From Cellulomonas terrae (GTDB lineage Bacteria; Actinomycetota; Actinomycetes; Actinomycetales; Cellulomonadaceae), in the NCBI RefSeq assembly GCF_007990265.1, contig NZ_BJWH01000001.1:310001-374000 (forward strand): a stretch of DNA of 64,000 nt, in the 5' to 3' direction. How positions within the stretch are numbered: the stretch's first letter is position 1; every line of letters begins with the position of its first letter. Below, piece after piece: positions 35,746 to 45,248 of this stretch. Position numbers and translations under genes: made by a program. The notes beneath the pieces were generated by a model that saw only the letters and a program-made list of their open reading frames with translations, was not told where the DNA came from and did not search any database.

Positions 35746-35775
35746 TCACTGCCTCCCGCTCCACCCGTTCGGTGG
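35739..35775 (-). terminator. Two small hairpins after araA
   Basis: Downstream of the araA stop on the minus strand lie CCACC-CGTTC-GGTGG (35761-35775) and GAGGCA-ATCAC-TGCCTC (35739-35755), each with a five-base loop. They are the only stems in the gap and could end the araBDA message, though stems are short and lack a U-tract. Confidence 0.4.
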
Positions 35776-35790
35776 AACCTGTCCGACCCG

Positions 35791-37290
35791 TCAGAAGCCC
35801 TGCGCGAGCCGGAAGTACACCTGGTTCCAGCGGACCTGGTCGCGGAACCCGCGGCGGGTCGTCGCCTCGTCGATCACCAGGAGCTCGGTGCGAGCGATCT
35901 CCGCGAAGTCCTCGAACGCCTCGACGCCGACGGCCGTCGTCAGGACGGTGTGGTGCGCTCCCCCGGCGGTCAGCCACGCCTCGGCGGACGTGCGGAAGTC
36001 CGGGCGGGGCTCCCACACGGCGCGGGCGACGGGCAGGTGCGGCAGGTCCGCGGTCGGCGGCACGACGTCGACCACGTTCGCCGTGAGCCGGAACCGGTCG
36101 CGCATGTCGGCCAGCGAGACGACCACGCCCACGCCGGCGTCGGCGCTGAACACGAGGCGGACCGGGTCCTCCTTGCCGCCGATGCCCAGCGGGTGGATCT
36201 CCAGGGTCGGCTTCGACGTGGTCAGCGTCGGGCAGATCTCGAGCATGTGGGCGCCGAGGATCCGCTCCGAGCCGGGCGTCAGGTCGTAGGTGTAGTCCTC
36301 CATCAGCGACGCGCCACCGGGCAGGCCGGCGCCCATCACCTTGGCGGCGCGGACCAGGATCGCGGTCTTCCAGTCGCCCTCGGCACCGAAGCCGTACCCG
36401 TCCGCCATGAGCCGCTGCACGGCGAGCCCGGGCAGCTGGCGCAGGTCGCCGAGGTCCTCGAAGTTCGTCGTGAAGGCCCTCGCCCCCAGCGACTCGAGCA
36501 GGGTCCGCAGGGCGATCTCCTGGCGGGCGCCGTAGCGCAGGGAGTCGTGCCGGTCGCCGTCCTTGCGCAGCTCGGGGACGACGTCGTACAGCTCCTCGTA
36601 CTCGGCGACGAGCGCGTCCACGTCGGACTCCGCGACCGCGTCCACGGCCGCCACGAGGTCGTTGACGCCCCACGTGTTCACCGAGACGCCGAACCGCAGC
36701 TCGGCCTCCGTCTTGTCCCCCTCGGTCACCGCGACGTTGCGCATGTTGTCGCCGAACCGGGCGAGCCTGAGCTCGTGCGTGGCGGCCCAGCCGGCGCACG
36801 CGCGCACCCAGACGTCGATCGACGCCGTGACGGCCGGGTTCGACACGTGCCCCGCCACCGTCTTGCGCGCGGCACCCAGACGCGTGGCGATGTACCCGAA
36901 CTCCCGGTCGCCGTGCGCGGCCTGGTTGAGGTTCATGAAGTCGAAGTCGATGGAGTCCCACGGCAGCTCGACGTTCGCCTGCGTGTGCAGGTGCAGCAGC
37001 GGCGTGCGCAGCGCGTCGAGGCCCGCGATCCACATCTTGGCCGGGGAGAACGTGTGCATCCAGGCGATCACGCCGATGACGGAGTCGTCCGCGTTGGCCT
37101 CCAGGGCTGCGCGCCGGATCGCGTCGGAGTCGGTCAGCACCGGCTTCCAGACGACGTTCGCGGGCAGGACGTCCTGCAGCGCGGTGGCGATCTCCTGCGA
37201 CTGCGTCGCGACCTGGCGCAACGTCTCCTCGCCGTAGAGGCCCTGGCTCCCGGTGAGGAACCAGATCTCGCGGTCGGCGTACGGCTTCAT
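35791..37290 (-). CDS. araA: L-arabinose isomerase
   Basis: 499-residue metal-dependent isomerase of L-arabinose to L-ribulose; cytosolic. The N-terminus [17 protein letters not shown] is diagnostic. Further blocks are [56 protein letters not shown] (active-site Glu) and [10 protein letters not shown] with a second Glu; the C-terminal metal-ligand His are in [11 protein letters not shown] and [12 protein letters not shown]. The start overlaps the araD stop by one base (TGATG). Last gene of the araB-araD-araA operon. Confidence 0.97.
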   Translation of the reverse strand: MKPYADREIWFLTGSQGLYGEETLRQVATQSQEIATALQDVLPANVVWKPVLTDSDAIRRAALEANADDSVIGVIAWMHTFSPAKMWIAGLDALRTPLLHLHTQANVELPWDSIDFDFMNLNQAAHGDREFGYIATRLGAARKTVAGHVSNPAVTASIDVWVRACAGWAATHELRLARFGDNMRNVAVTEGDKTEAELRFGVSVNTWGVNDLVAAVDAVAESDVDALVAEYEELYDVVPELRKDGDRHDSLRYGARQEIALRTLLESLGARAFTTNFEDLGDLRQLPGLAVQRLMADGYGFGAEGDWKTAILVRAAKVMGAGLPGGASLMEDYTYDLTPGSERILGAHMLEICPTLTTSKPTLEIHPLGIGGKEDPVRLVFSADAGVGVVVSLADMRDRFRLTANVVDVVPPTADLPHLPVARAVWEPRPDFRTSAEAWLTAGGAHHTVLTTAVGVEAFEDFAEIARTELLVIDEATTRRGFRDQVRWNQVYFRLAQGF

Positions 37291-37979
37291 CACTTCGTGT
37301 CCTGTCCGTAGACGTTCTGGTAGCGGGCGTAGAGGGAGTCGATGTCGGCCTGCGCGATCGGCACGGTGTCGCCCAGCTGGCGGGCGATGTGCACCGTGCG
37401 TGCGACCTCCTCGACCATGACGGCGGCCTTCACGGCGGCCGTGGCGTCCTTGCCGACGGTGAACGGGCCGTGGTTGCGCATGAGCACCGCGGGACTGCGG
37501 GAGTCCCTCAGCGTCTCGACGATGCCGCGGCCGATGGAGTCGTCCCCGATGAGCGCGAACGGGCCGATCGGCACGTCGCCGCCGAACTCGTCGGCCATCA
37601 TCGTCAGCACGCACGGCACGGGCTCGCCGCGCGCGGCCCACGCCGTCGCGTAGGTCGAGTGGGTGTGCACGACGCCGCCGACGTGCGGGAGGTGCCGGTA
37701 GACGTAGGCGTGGGCCGCAGTGTCGCTCGACGGGGCGCGGGTGCCGTCGACGAGCGTGCCGTCCAGGTCGCAGACGACCATCGCCTCCGGGGTCAGCTCG
37801 TCGTACGTCACGCCCGAGGGCTTGATGACGAACAGGTCGTCGGGACCAGGCTCGGAGCCCACCACGACGCGCTGCGAGACGTTCCCCGCCGTCCACACCA
37901 CCAGGCCCCAGCGCGGCAGCTCCGCGTGGAGGCGTGCGACGACCTCGCGGGTCCGCTCGATCTCGTCCGTCGTGCTCAC
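37290..37979 (-). CDS. araD: L-ribulose-5-phosphate 4-epimerase
   Basis: Class II aldolase-fold epimerase converting L-ribulose 5-phosphate to D-xylulose 5-phosphate. 229 residues: zinc-ligand His pair in [16 protein letters not shown] and later His in [12 protein letters not shown], plus phosphate-binding GNVSQR and [43 protein letters not shown] is the family signature. GTG 37979 overlaps the araB stop (GTGA). Confidence 0.95.
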   Translation of the reverse strand: MSTTDEIERTREVVARLHAELPRWGLVVWTAGNVSQRVVVGSEPGPDDLFVIKPSGVTYDELTPEAMVVCDLDGTLVDGTRAPSSDTAAHAYVYRHLPHVGGVVHTHSTYATAWAARGEPVPCVLTMMADEFGGDVPIGPFALIGDDSIGRGIVETLRDSRSPAVLMRNHGPFTVGKDATAAVKAAVMVEEVARTVHIARQLGDTVPIAQADIDSLYARYQNVYGQDTK

Positions 37980-39556
37980 AGCGCCTCCACCGCGGCCCGC
38001 TCGATCGCCAGCCCGGCGCTGTAACGCTCCAGGTAGGTGTCGAAGCCGCGGACGTCGTCGGGGTCCGGCTCGACCGTCGTCGCGACGGCACCACCGAACA
38101 CACGGTCCTCCAGGTAGCCGGCCAGGTCCTGGCCGGGTGCCGCCCCCAGGTACGCGGCGAGCACCGCGATCCCCCACGCACCACCCTCGCCCGCCGTGCT
38201 GCCGACGGTCACCGGCGCGCCGACGGCCGCGGCGAGCAGCCGCTGCGCCACGCCCTCGGTCCGGAACAGGCCGCCGTGCGCGAACATCGCGTCGAGCTCG
38301 ACGCCCTCGCCGCGCAGGACCCGCATGCCGAGGCTGAGGGTGCCGAACGCGCTGTACACCTGGGTGCGCATGAAGTTGGCCAGCGTGAGCCGGCTGTCGG
38401 GCGTCCGCACGACCAGCGGGCGACCCTCGTCGAGACCCGTGATCGGCTCGCCCGACAGGTAGTTGTAGGCCAGCAGGCCGCCGCCGTCGGCGTCGCCCTC
38501 CAGGGCCTCGCGCAGCAGCACCCCGAACACGTCGTCCGCGCTCGCCGTGGTCCCGAGCGCCGCGGCGAACTGGCCGAACACCTCGGCCCACGCGCCGAGC
38601 TCGCTGGCGCCGTTGTTGCAGTGCACCATCGCGACCAGGTCGCCCGACGGCGTCGTCACCAGGTCGAGCTCGTGGTGCACGCTGCCGAGCGGCTTCTCCA
38701 GCACCACCATCGCGAAGATGCTCGTGCCGACGCTGACGTTGCCGGTGCGCGGCGCGACCGCGTTGGTGGCGACCATCCCCGTTCCCGCGTCACCCTCGGG
38801 CGGGCACAGCGGGATGCCCGCCTGCAGGGTGCCCGTCGGGTCGAGCAGCGCGGCACCGGCCTCGGTCAGCCTGCCGGCGTCCTGGCCCGCGAGCAGGATC
38901 TCGGGCAGCAGCCTCGCCACGTCCGTGCCGGGGTAGGCGGCGAGCATCCGCTCGTCGTAGGTGTGCGTCGCGGTGTCGATCGGGAACATGCCCGACGCGT
39001 CGCCGACGCCCAGCACCTTGCGCCCGGTGAGCCTCCAGTGCACGTACCCGGCGAGCGTGGTGACGAAGGCGATGTCGGGGACGTGCGGTTCCGCGTCGAG
39101 CTCCGCCTGGCGCAGGTGCGCGATCGACCAGCGCAGCGGGATGTTGTGGCCGAACAGCCCCGTCAGCTCCGCCGCGGCCGCGCCGGTGGTGGTGTTGCGC
39201 CAGGTACGGAACGGGACGAGCAGCTCGTCCGCGGCGTCGAACGCGAGGTAGCCGTGCATCATCGCGGAGATGCCGATGGCTCCGACCGTGGTCGGCCGCA
39301 CCCCGTGCTGCGCCTCGGCGTCGGCCAGCAGCCCGGCGACGGCGGCCTGCAGGCCGGACCAGACGGCGTCCAGCGAGTACGTCCAGACGCGGTCGACGAA
39401 CTGGTTCTCCCAGTCGTGGCTGCCGCTCGCCAGCGGGGTGTGCCCGGGGCCGATGAGGACGGCCTTGATCCGGGTGGAGCCCAGCTCGATGCCGATCGCC
39501 GTCCGACCGGCGGCGATGGCCTCCCGGGGGTCGGCACCGTGGGGGTCGACCGTCAT
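37976..39556 (-). CDS. araB: FGGY-family carbohydrate kinase, L-ribulokinase
   Basis: 526-residue FGGY kinase phosphorylating L-ribulose, named from its place as first gene of an araB-araD-araA operon. Phosphate-1 motif [30 protein letters not shown]; adenosine region [20 protein letters not shown] and [22 protein letters not shown]. In sequence it resembles the XylB-like ribulokinases of Actinobacteria more than E. coli AraB. ATG 39556. A perfect LacI-type palindrome lies 56 bases upstream. Confidence 0.9.
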   Translation of the reverse strand: MTVDPHGADPREAIAAGRTAIGIELGSTRIKAVLIGPGHTPLASGSHDWENQFVDRVWTYSLDAVWSGLQAAVAGLLADAEAQHGVRPTTVGAIGISAMMHGYLAFDAADELLVPFRTWRNTTTGAAAAELTGLFGHNIPLRWSIAHLRQAELDAEPHVPDIAFVTTLAGYVHWRLTGRKVLGVGDASGMFPIDTATHTYDERMLAAYPGTDVARLLPEILLAGQDAGRLTEAGAALLDPTGTLQAGIPLCPPEGDAGTGMVATNAVAPRTGNVSVGTSIFAMVVLEKPLGSVHHELDLVTTPSGDLVAMVHCNNGASELGAWAEVFGQFAAALGTTASADDVFGVLLREALEGDADGGGLLAYNYLSGEPITGLDEGRPLVVRTPDSRLTLANFMRTQVYSAFGTLSLGMRVLRGEGVELDAMFAHGGLFRTEGVAQRLLAAAVGAPVTVGSTAGEGGAWGIAVLAAYLGAAPGQDLAGYLEDRVFGGAVATTVEPDPDDVRGFDTYLERYSAGLAIERAAVEAL

Positions 39557-39611
39557 CACGCGGGCTCCGCTCCGTCCGTCACGGACCGCGGCGGACGCCG
39601 GCGGCCGAGAC

Positions 39612-39627
39612 ACATGTTAGCGCTAAC
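39612..39627. promoter_or_regulatory. Perfect LacI-type operator upstream of araB
   Basis: ATGTTAGCGCTAACAT is a 16-bp perfect palindrome with the GCGC centre of LacI-family sites, 56-71 bases before araB. It shares 15 of 16 bases with the site before ytfQ and the AGCGCT core with the site before proC-lacI. The probable binder is the LacI protein encoded at 41451-42461. Confidence 0.82.
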
Positions 39628-39694
39628 ATCGCCCCCGCGGTCCACCTTCTCGCAGGTACCCGTCAGGTCCAGGACGGCGACGTCGCGGTGCTGG

Positions 39695-40033
39695 TCAGCC
39701 GTGCGAGGCCCGACCGACCCCGGTGAGCGTCGTCAGCAGGAAGACCGAGTCCTCGACCGCGTGCACCGAGTGCCGCTCGTGGGTGAGCACCCACAGGTGA
39801 CCGGTGCTCGCCTCCACGTCACCCGCAGGCGACTCGACGCGCACCCGCCCTTGCCAGACCTGCAGCGTCGCCGCGTTCGGCGAGTTGTGCTCGCCCAGGC
39901 TCGACCCGGCGGTCAGCGCGATCACCGACTGACGCAGCTCGCCGTCGTGGACCACGACCCCGGCCGACCGGCCGTGCGGGTCCGCACGGGCCGCCTCGAG
40001 GTGCCGGTCGGCCAGCTCGGCGATGTCGATCAT
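39695..40033 (-). CDS. Cupin-domain protein
   Basis: 112-residue single cupin barrel. The cupin motifs are partly seen as SSLGEHNSPNAATLQVWQGRVRVES and TGHLWVLTHERHSVHAVEDSVFLLTTL, with His residues suited to metal binding. Such short cupins often bind small molecules or hold a metal without known catalysis. ATG 40033 overlaps the stop of the XRE regulator gene (ATGA); the two are co-translated, so it may act with or be controlled by that regulator. Confidence 0.85.
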   Translation of the reverse strand: MIDIAELADRHLEAARADPHGRSAGVVVHDGELRQSVIALTAGSSLGEHNSPNAATLQVWQGRVRVESPAGDVEASTGHLWVLTHERHSVHAVEDSVFLLTTLTGVGRASHG

Positions 40034-40875
40034 CGGACCTCCAGGTGCGTCGGGGACGACCCGAGCCTAGAGCCCAGCACCGCCGCGACCAGGGTCGGGT
40101 CCACCGACGCCGCGAGCCGGGCGAGCGCCCGGGCGCTCGCCGCGTCCGCGGGGTAGAACGACTCGATCACGAGCTCGGCCACCGTGATGTCCAGCGGGGT
40201 GCCGAACGTCGCGACCGTCGTGAGGAACGCGAGCGGCTCCCCGCCGATCGTGACCTGCATCGGGATCGCCACCCCGTCGCTCACCCCGGCCATCGCCTCG
40301 CCGCCGGGATACGCGCTGAGCTCCGCGAGCAGCCGGGCGAGCTCGGGGTCGCCGGTCGACGCGACCTGCCGGCGCACCCGGTCGAGCGCGTGCGCCCGCC
40401 ACTCGGCCAGGTTCGCGATGTGCGGCGCCATGCCGCGGGGGTGCATCGCGACCCGGAGCACGTTCACCGGCGCCTCGAGGAGCGCCGGGTCCACGTCCCC
40501 GAGCAGCACCGCGACCGCGGCGTTGGCCTCGACCAGGTTCCAGGACCGGTCGACGACCAGCGCCGGGTTGGGGCCGTGCCCGTCGAGGACCACGCGCAGC
40601 GCGGCACGCACGGCGTCCATCGACGGGTCGTCCAGCGGCGTGCCGCGGTACTCGGGCGCGAAACCGGCCGCGACCAGCAGGTGGTTGCGCTCGCGCAGCG
40701 GCACGTCCAGGTGCGAGCTCAGCCGCAGCACGAGGTCGCGGCTCGGGCTCGACCTGCCCGTCTCGACGTAGCTGAGGTGCCGCGTCGAGACGCCCGTCTG
40801 CGACGAGAGCTCGAGCTGGCTGAGGCGTCGACGCACCCGCCACTGGCGCAGCAGCGTCCCGGGTCCTGTGGTCAT
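40030..40875 (-). CDS. XRE-family regulator with MmyB-like ligand-binding domain
   Basis: 281 residues. The N-terminal Cro/C1 HTH is LLRQWRVRRRLSQLELSSQTGVSTRHLSYVETGRSSPSRDLVLRL, followed by a PAS-like MmyB ligand-binding domain with NPALVVDRSWNLVEANAAVAVL, MAPHIANLAEWRAHALDRVRRQ and YPADAASARALARLA. Members respond to fatty acids or other small molecules. It overlaps the upstream membrane-protein gene and the downstream cupin gene by four bases each. A palindrome upstream of the operon is its likely site. Confidence 0.9.
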   Translation of the reverse strand: MTTGPGTLLRQWRVRRRLSQLELSSQTGVSTRHLSYVETGRSSPSRDLVLRLSSHLDVPLRERNHLLVAAGFAPEYRGTPLDDPSMDAVRAALRVVLDGHGPNPALVVDRSWNLVEANAAVAVLLGDVDPALLEAPVNVLRVAMHPRGMAPHIANLAEWRAHALDRVRRQVASTGDPELARLLAELSAYPGGEAMAGVSDGVAIPMQVTIGGEPLAFLTTVATFGTPLDITVAELVIESFYPADAASARALARLAASVDPTLVAAVLGSRLGSSPTHLEVR

Positions 40876-41282
40876 GGTGCCGACGAGTCTCGCAGGGATC
40901 GCGCCTCGGCCACCGCGAACCCGGCGACGACCAGGGCCTGCCCGATCACGTAGACGACCCCGAACGGTGTCGCGGGGACCGTCACGACGAGGACCGCGCT
41001 CGCGGCGACCCACGCCCAGTTGGCGACGACGAGCGCGCCGACGGCCCGGCGGCGCAGGGGACGGGCTCGGCTCGTCCACGCGAGGGCGACGACGTAGCCG
41101 AGGAGCAGCAGGCCGACCACCCGGAGCACCGGGACGGGCAGGCCGGTGAGCCGGGCGTACAGGTCCGTCGCCGCGAGCAGCCCGACGGCGGCGAGCAGGC
41201 CGACGAGCGCGTCGGCCACCAGGACGCGGCGCAGGGTGCGCTCGCTCGTCGGCACGGCGGTCAGGGCAGGGGATGCGGTCAT
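40872..41282 (-). CDS. Four-helix integral membrane protein, unknown function
   Basis: 136 residues with four hydrophobic helices (LVADALVGLLAAVGLLAATDLYA, VLRVVGLLLLGYVVALAW, AVGALVVANWAWVAASAVLVV, FGVVYVIGQALVVAGFAVA) and short loops, similar in layout to SPW- or DoxX-like small membrane proteins. GAGGAG precedes the ATG at 41282. It is first in a three-gene operon with the XRE regulator and the cupin. Confidence 0.8.
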   Translation of the reverse strand: MTASPALTAVPTSERTLRRVLVADALVGLLAAVGLLAATDLYARLTGLPVPVLRVVGLLLLGYVVALAWTSRARPLRRRAVGALVVANWAWVAASAVLVVTVPATPFGVVYVIGQALVVAGFAVAEARSLRDSSAP

Positions 41283-41335
41283 GGTGCTCCTCCTCGGGAT
41301 CGCGGCGGGTGTCGCACCAGAACCGTCGCGCCCGG

Positions 41336-41367
41336 CAGGTCATCGTGTCGATGACCTGCGAGGTCAT
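41336..41367. promoter_or_regulatory. Palindrome with three AGGTCAT half-sites, probable XRE operator
   Basis: CAGGTCATCG (41336-41345) and CGATGACCTG (41349-41358) form a perfect inverted repeat with a three-base centre; a third AGGTCAT follows in direct orientation at 41361-41367. It lies 54-85 bases upstream of the membrane-XRE-cupin operon start. Autoregulation by the XRE protein is inferred from position. Confidence 0.65.
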
Positions 41368-41450
41368 GCTGTGGGTCGTGCGGATCCGATGTCCGCTCGT
41401 GCACCCAGCGGAGGTCCCGGGCGATCGGCCTGCAGCGGCGTCGGTCCGGG

Positions 41451-42461
41451 CTAGGCGCGTCGCACCGAGCTGGCGCGGACCACGAGCTCGGCCGGGATCT
41501 GCTGGCGCGCGACGTCCTCCCCGGCGAACGCGGCCTGCAGCGAGCCGACCGCGAGCCGGCCGAGCGCCCCGAAGTCCTGCCGCACGGTGGTCAGCGGCGG
41601 TGTGTAGTGCGCGGCGCCGACCTCGTCGTCGAACCCCACGACGGCCACGTCGTCGGGCACCCGCACACCCTTCTCCCAGAACGCGTGCAGCAGGCCGAGC
41701 GCGAGCTGGTCGTTGGCCGCGAAGATCGCCCGCGGCAACCCCCCGCGGACCATGCGCAGCCCCAGCTCGTAGCCGTCGGCCGCGTCCCAGCCGGCCTCGA
41801 TGTGCTCGGGGGCGCCGGGCCCGGACACCTCGCGCCAGCCGGCGAGGCGGTCCTGGGCGTCGAACCAGTCCTGCGGGCCGGCCACGTGCACCACGTCGCC
41901 GAACCCCTGGTCGAGCAGGTGCTGGGTGGCGAGCCGGGCGCCGTGGCGCTGGTCGACGCCGACGGCGTGCAGGTGCGGGACGGGCGGGACGTCCGACGCG
42001 GACGAGATGAGCACCACCGGGACCGGGGACGCGATCGCGGCGATGGCCTGCGCGACCTCCGTCGTCGGCGCGATGATCGCGATCCCGTCGACGCCCTGCC
42101 CGAGGAAGTGCTCCAGCGCCGTGTGCATGCTGTCGCCGTCGAACTGCCGGATGGTCGCCACCGACACGAACCAGCCGACCACGCGCGCGGCCTCCTCGAG
42201 CCCCACCAGGGTGCTCGTCGGGCCGTACAGCGCGGTCGCGGGCGTGACCACGCCCAGCGTGCCGGACCGGCGGGTGACCAGCGTGCGGGCGGCGCTGTTG
42301 CGGCGGTAGCCCAGCTGGAGGATGGCCTCGGTGACGCGCTCGCGGGTCTCCGGGCGGACGCTCGGGTGGTCGTTGAGCACCCGGGAGACCGTCTGGTGGG
42401 AGACGCCGGCGAGCGCGGCGACGTCACTCATGGCGGGTGGGCGCGCGGCGCTGTTCATCAT
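41451..42461 (-). CDS. LacI-family transcriptional regulator, probable arabinose-regulon repressor
   Basis: 336 residues. HTH PAMSDVAALAGVSHQTVSRVLNDHPSVRPETRERV, hinge SAARTLVTRRSG, sugar-binding core with FVSVATIRQFDGD, GIAIIAPTTEV, HVAGPQDWFDAQDRLAGW and VVGFDDEVGAAHYTPPLTTVRQDF, the C-terminal pattern seen in arabinose/galactose-type LacI regulators. The start (ATG 42461, or 42458) overlaps the proC stop (TGATG). It is the only LacI gene close to araBDA and ytfQRT, whose promoters carry matching palindromes. Confidence 0.88.
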   Translation of the reverse strand: MMNSAARPPAMSDVAALAGVSHQTVSRVLNDHPSVRPETRERVTEAILQLGYRRNSAARTLVTRRSGTLGVVTPATALYGPTSTLVGLEEAARVVGWFVSVATIRQFDGDSMHTALEHFLGQGVDGIAIIAPTTEVAQAIAAIASPVPVVLISSASDVPPVPHLHAVGVDQRHGARLATQHLLDQGFGDVVHVAGPQDWFDAQDRLAGWREVSGPGAPEHIEAGWDAADGYELGLRMVRGGLPRAIFAANDQLALGLLHAFWEKGVRVPDDVAVVGFDDEVGAAHYTPPLTTVRQDFGALGRLAVGSLQAAFAGEDVARQQIPAELVVRASSVRRA

Positions 42462-43291
42462 CAGTACTGCTGGCCGAGCTCACGCGACCGGTTGCGGGCC
42501 GCCTCGGCCGCGGCGACGACTCCGGCGCGGACGCCGTGGGCGTCGAGCACCTGGACGGCGGCGACCGTGGTCCCGCCCGGGGACGAGACCCGTTCCCGCA
42601 GCACGGCGGGGTGGTCCCCCGACTGGGCGGCGAGCGCCGCCGAGCCCTCGACGGTGGCGACGGCGAGCCTCGTCGCGAGGTCCCGGCTGAGGCCGAGCAG
42701 GACGCCCGCCTCGGCCATCGCGTCGATCAGGTAGAACGCGTACGCGGGTCCGGACCCGGAGATCGCGGTGACCGCGTCGAGGTCCTTCTCCTCCACCCGG
42801 ACCACGAGCCCCGTGGCGGCGAGCATCGTCTCGACGAGGACCAGGTGTCCTTCGGTCGCGTGCGTGCCGGGCGCGATCGCGCTCGCGCCCTTGCCGACGA
42901 CCGCCGGGGTGTTCGGCATGACGCGGACGACGGGCTGCCCGGTGCTCAGCCGCTTCTCGTAGCTGGAGATCGGGAGCCCGGCGGCGACGCTCACGACGAG
43001 CTCGCCGCCGCGCAGGGCCTGCTTCACCTCGTCGAGGACGGACGCGACGACGTTCGGCTTCACCGCGAGGAGCACGACGTCGGCGCGGGCGGCCGCCTCG
43101 GCGTTCGACGCCCCGGTGCGGACGCCGTACCGGCCGGCCAGCTCGTCGGCGCGCGGGACGTGCCGCTCGGTGACCTCGACCTGCTCCGGCGTCCAGCCCG
43201 CCGTCAGCAGCGCGCTGAGCAGCGTCTCCCCCATGACGCCGCCGCCCAGCACCGCGACCTGCGGCCTGCCGCCGGTGGGCTCGTCGGTCAT
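42461..43291 (-). CDS. proC: Pyrroline-5-carboxylate reductase
   Basis: 276-residue NAD(P)H-dependent enzyme for the last step of proline synthesis. The Rossmann motif is VAVLGGGVMGETLLSALL, followed by VLLAVKPNVVASVL, VVRVMPNTPAVVGKGASAIAPG and the C-terminal signature DAVTAISGSGPAYAFYLIDAMAEAGVLLGL, SSPGGTTVAAV. ATG 43291. It shares an operon with a sugar regulator, an unusual pairing. Confidence 0.95.
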   Translation of the reverse strand: MTDEPTGGRPQVAVLGGGVMGETLLSALLTAGWTPEQVEVTERHVPRADELAGRYGVRTGASNAEAAARADVVLLAVKPNVVASVLDEVKQALRGGELVVSVAAGLPISSYEKRLSTGQPVVRVMPNTPAVVGKGASAIAPGTHATEGHLVLVETMLAATGLVVRVEEKDLDAVTAISGSGPAYAFYLIDAMAEAGVLLGLSRDLATRLAVATVEGSAALAAQSGDHPAVLRERVSSPGGTTVAAVQVLDAHGVRAGVVAAAEAARNRSRELGQQY

Positions 43292-43357
43292 CGTGGTCCT
43301 CCCGTCCGTGCCGCCGGAGGGCGACGCCGCGAGCCTACCGACGCGAGAGGGCCGCCG

Positions 43358-43373
43358 GGGTGAGCGCTCACAC
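43358..43373. promoter_or_regulatory. LacI-like palindrome upstream of proC-lacI
   Basis: The core GTGAGCGCTCAC (43360-43371) is a perfect 12-bp palindrome, 68-79 bases upstream of the proC ATG. Aligned over 16 bases it matches the ytfQ site at 12 positions and shares its right half exactly. This fits autoregulation of the proC-lacI operon. A short palindrome of this kind can arise by chance, so support comes mainly from the alignment with the other two sites. Confidence 0.5.
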
Positions 43374-43394
43374 GGACGCGCCCACCGCCGGCCG

Positions 43395-45248
43395 TCAGCC
43401 GCCGTCGCGCTGGGTGAACCCGGCCGGCGGGCCGCCTCCCAGGTCGCCGTTCATCACGAAGCCCTCCGGCGGGCCCGGCATCTCGACCTGGTCGCCGCCC
43501 AGGCCCGACAGGCCCGTGGTCGCCGACGTGCCGGACTCGATCGGCTCGTCGAGGTCGGCCAGGACCACCTCGTCACCGACGGCCAGACCGTCCGTGATCT
43601 CCGTGCGCTCGGCGCCGACCGCGCCGCGCGTCACCGTGACCTCGGTGGGCGTGCCGCCCTCGAGCACCTGGACCGTGGCCGTCGTGCCGTCGACGTGCAC
43701 GGCCGACGTCGGGACGGTCAGCACCTCGTCGGCGCCTGCGACCGTGATGCGGACCTGCGCCGAGGCGTCGTCGTACAGCCTCTCGTCCGTCGGGTCGACC
43801 GCCAGCTCGACCGTGTACGCGGGGTCGGCCGTGGTCGAGGTGTCGAGGACTCCGATGCTGCTGACCGTGCCCGTGAGGGTCGCGTCGGTGCTGGGCGTCG
43901 TCACCTGGGCGGTCTGGCCGACCTCCACGATGTCGATCGACGTCAGCGGCACGCTGGTGGTGACCGTGTAGCCGTCCGGGCCGAGGACCGTGACGACCAC
44001 GGTCGTCGACGACGCCGTGACCGCGTCGCCGGGGGCCAGCGACACCGCCGCGACCGTGCCGGCGATCGGGCTGGTCAGGGTGGCGAACGGGAGGCGGCTC
44101 TGGGCGAGCGTGACGTTCGCCTCGGCCAGGTCGATCGCAGCCTGGTCCGCGACGATCGTCGCCGCCGTGACCGTCGTCGTCGTGTCGCCGGAGGGGGACG
44201 GCGTGCTCGGCGACGGGGTGTCGGTCGACGGCGAGCTGGTCGACGGGCCGCTGGTGGTCGTCGTCGGGCTCGACGACGACCGCGTCTCCGCCTCCTGGAG
44301 CGCCCGCACCGCCTCGTCCAGCGCGGCGGCCAGCGTCAGGAGCGCCTGCTGCTCGGCGTCCGTGGCGGTCTGGGCGTCGAGGGTGCCCGTGAGCGCGGCC
44401 TGGCAGTCGGCGAGCGCCTGCTCGACGACGGTCGGGTCCGGCTCCGCTGTGCTCGGCTCGTCAGTGACGGGCGCGCCGGTCGTGTCGGTCGGGTCGGTCG
44501 TGTCCGTCGCGTCGGTGGTGTCGGTCGTGTCCGTCGCAGGCGGCTCGGTCGCTGTCGGCGTGGGATCCGGCGTGTCGACGTCGCCCGCGACCACCGCGAG
44601 GAACGCCGCGCACGTCGCCTGCGACGCCGACACGCTCTCGCCGCTGGCGTCCAGGGCGTCCGCCGTCAGCCGGTACTGGTCGAGGAGCGCCTGCTGCGCC
44701 GCCCGCACCTCGGCGGCCGCGCGCTCGACGGCGGGGTCCGCGGGGTCCGCAGGTGCCGTGGGGTCGTCTGCGGGCTCGTCGGTGTCGGCAGACGTGAGCG
44801 ACGAGGTCGACGGCGACGGTGTCGGGTCGGACGACGTCTGGGCGTCCAGGTGGTCGCTGAGCTGCTGCTGCGCGGCGGCGAGGTCGGCCTCCGCCCGCTC
44901 GACGGCGCCCTGCAGAGCCTCGGTGTCGAGCGTGGCCAGCACGTCACCCGCGCCGACGACCTGCCCGACGGTCACGCGCACGTCGGCCACGGTGCCGTCG
45001 ACGGAGAACGACGCGTCGCGCCGGTTGGCCGACGCGATCGTCCCGACCGTGTCGACGACCTGCTCGACGCTCGCCCGCTCGGCCGTGGCCGTGCGGTACC
45101 GGCCGTCGTCGGAGCCGCCGACGGCGAGGGCGACCCCACCGCCGGCGGCCACGAGGACCACGGCACCGGCGGCGCCGAGGGCGACCATACGGCGCCGCCG
45201 GGTCCGCCGCCGGCGGGCGAGGGACGGGCTCGCTGTCTGCTCAGGCAT
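43395..45248 (-). CDS. HlyD/RND-type adaptor with long low-complexity insertion (MacA-like)
   Basis: 617-residue membrane-fusion-type protein, first of two adaptors in this operon. An N-terminal membrane segment at about residues 20-43; a biotinyl-lipoyl half ASFSVDGTVADVRVTVGQVVGAGDVLATLDTEAL; a helical hairpin interrupted by Thr/Asp/Ser/Pro-rich stretches (TDTTDTTDATDTTDPTDTT and a second Ser/Thr/Pro run); the second half LTSPIAGTVAAVSLAPGDAV; then beta-barrel and membrane-proximal domains. Family adaptors are about 380 residues. A Gly-rich C-terminus resembles that of the other adaptor. Confidence 0.85.
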   Translation of the reverse strand: MPEQTASPSLARRRRTRRRRMVALGAAGAVVLVAAGGGVALAVGGSDDGRYRTATAERASVEQVVDTVGTIASANRRDASFSVDGTVADVRVTVGQVVGAGDVLATLDTEALQGAVERAEADLAAAQQQLSDHLDAQTSSDPTPSPSTSSLTSADTDEPADDPTAPADPADPAVERAAAEVRAAQQALLDQYRLTADALDASGESVSASQATCAAFLAVVAGDVDTPDPTPTATEPPATDTTDTTDATDTTDPTDTTGAPVTDEPSTAEPDPTVVEQALADCQAALTGTLDAQTATDAEQQALLTLAAALDEAVRALQEAETRSSSSPTTTTSGPSTSSPSTDTPSPSTPSPSGDTTTTVTAATIVADQAAIDLAEANVTLAQSRLPFATLTSPIAGTVAAVSLAPGDAVTASSTTVVVTVLGPDGYTVTTSVPLTSIDIVEVGQTAQVTTPSTDATLTGTVSSIGVLDTSTTADPAYTVELAVDPTDERLYDDASAQVRITVAGADEVLTVPTSAVHVDGTTATVQVLEGGTPTEVTVTRGAVGAERTEITDGLAVGDEVVLADLDEPIESGTSATTGLSGLGGDQVEMPGPPEGFVMNGDLGGGPPAGFTQRDGG

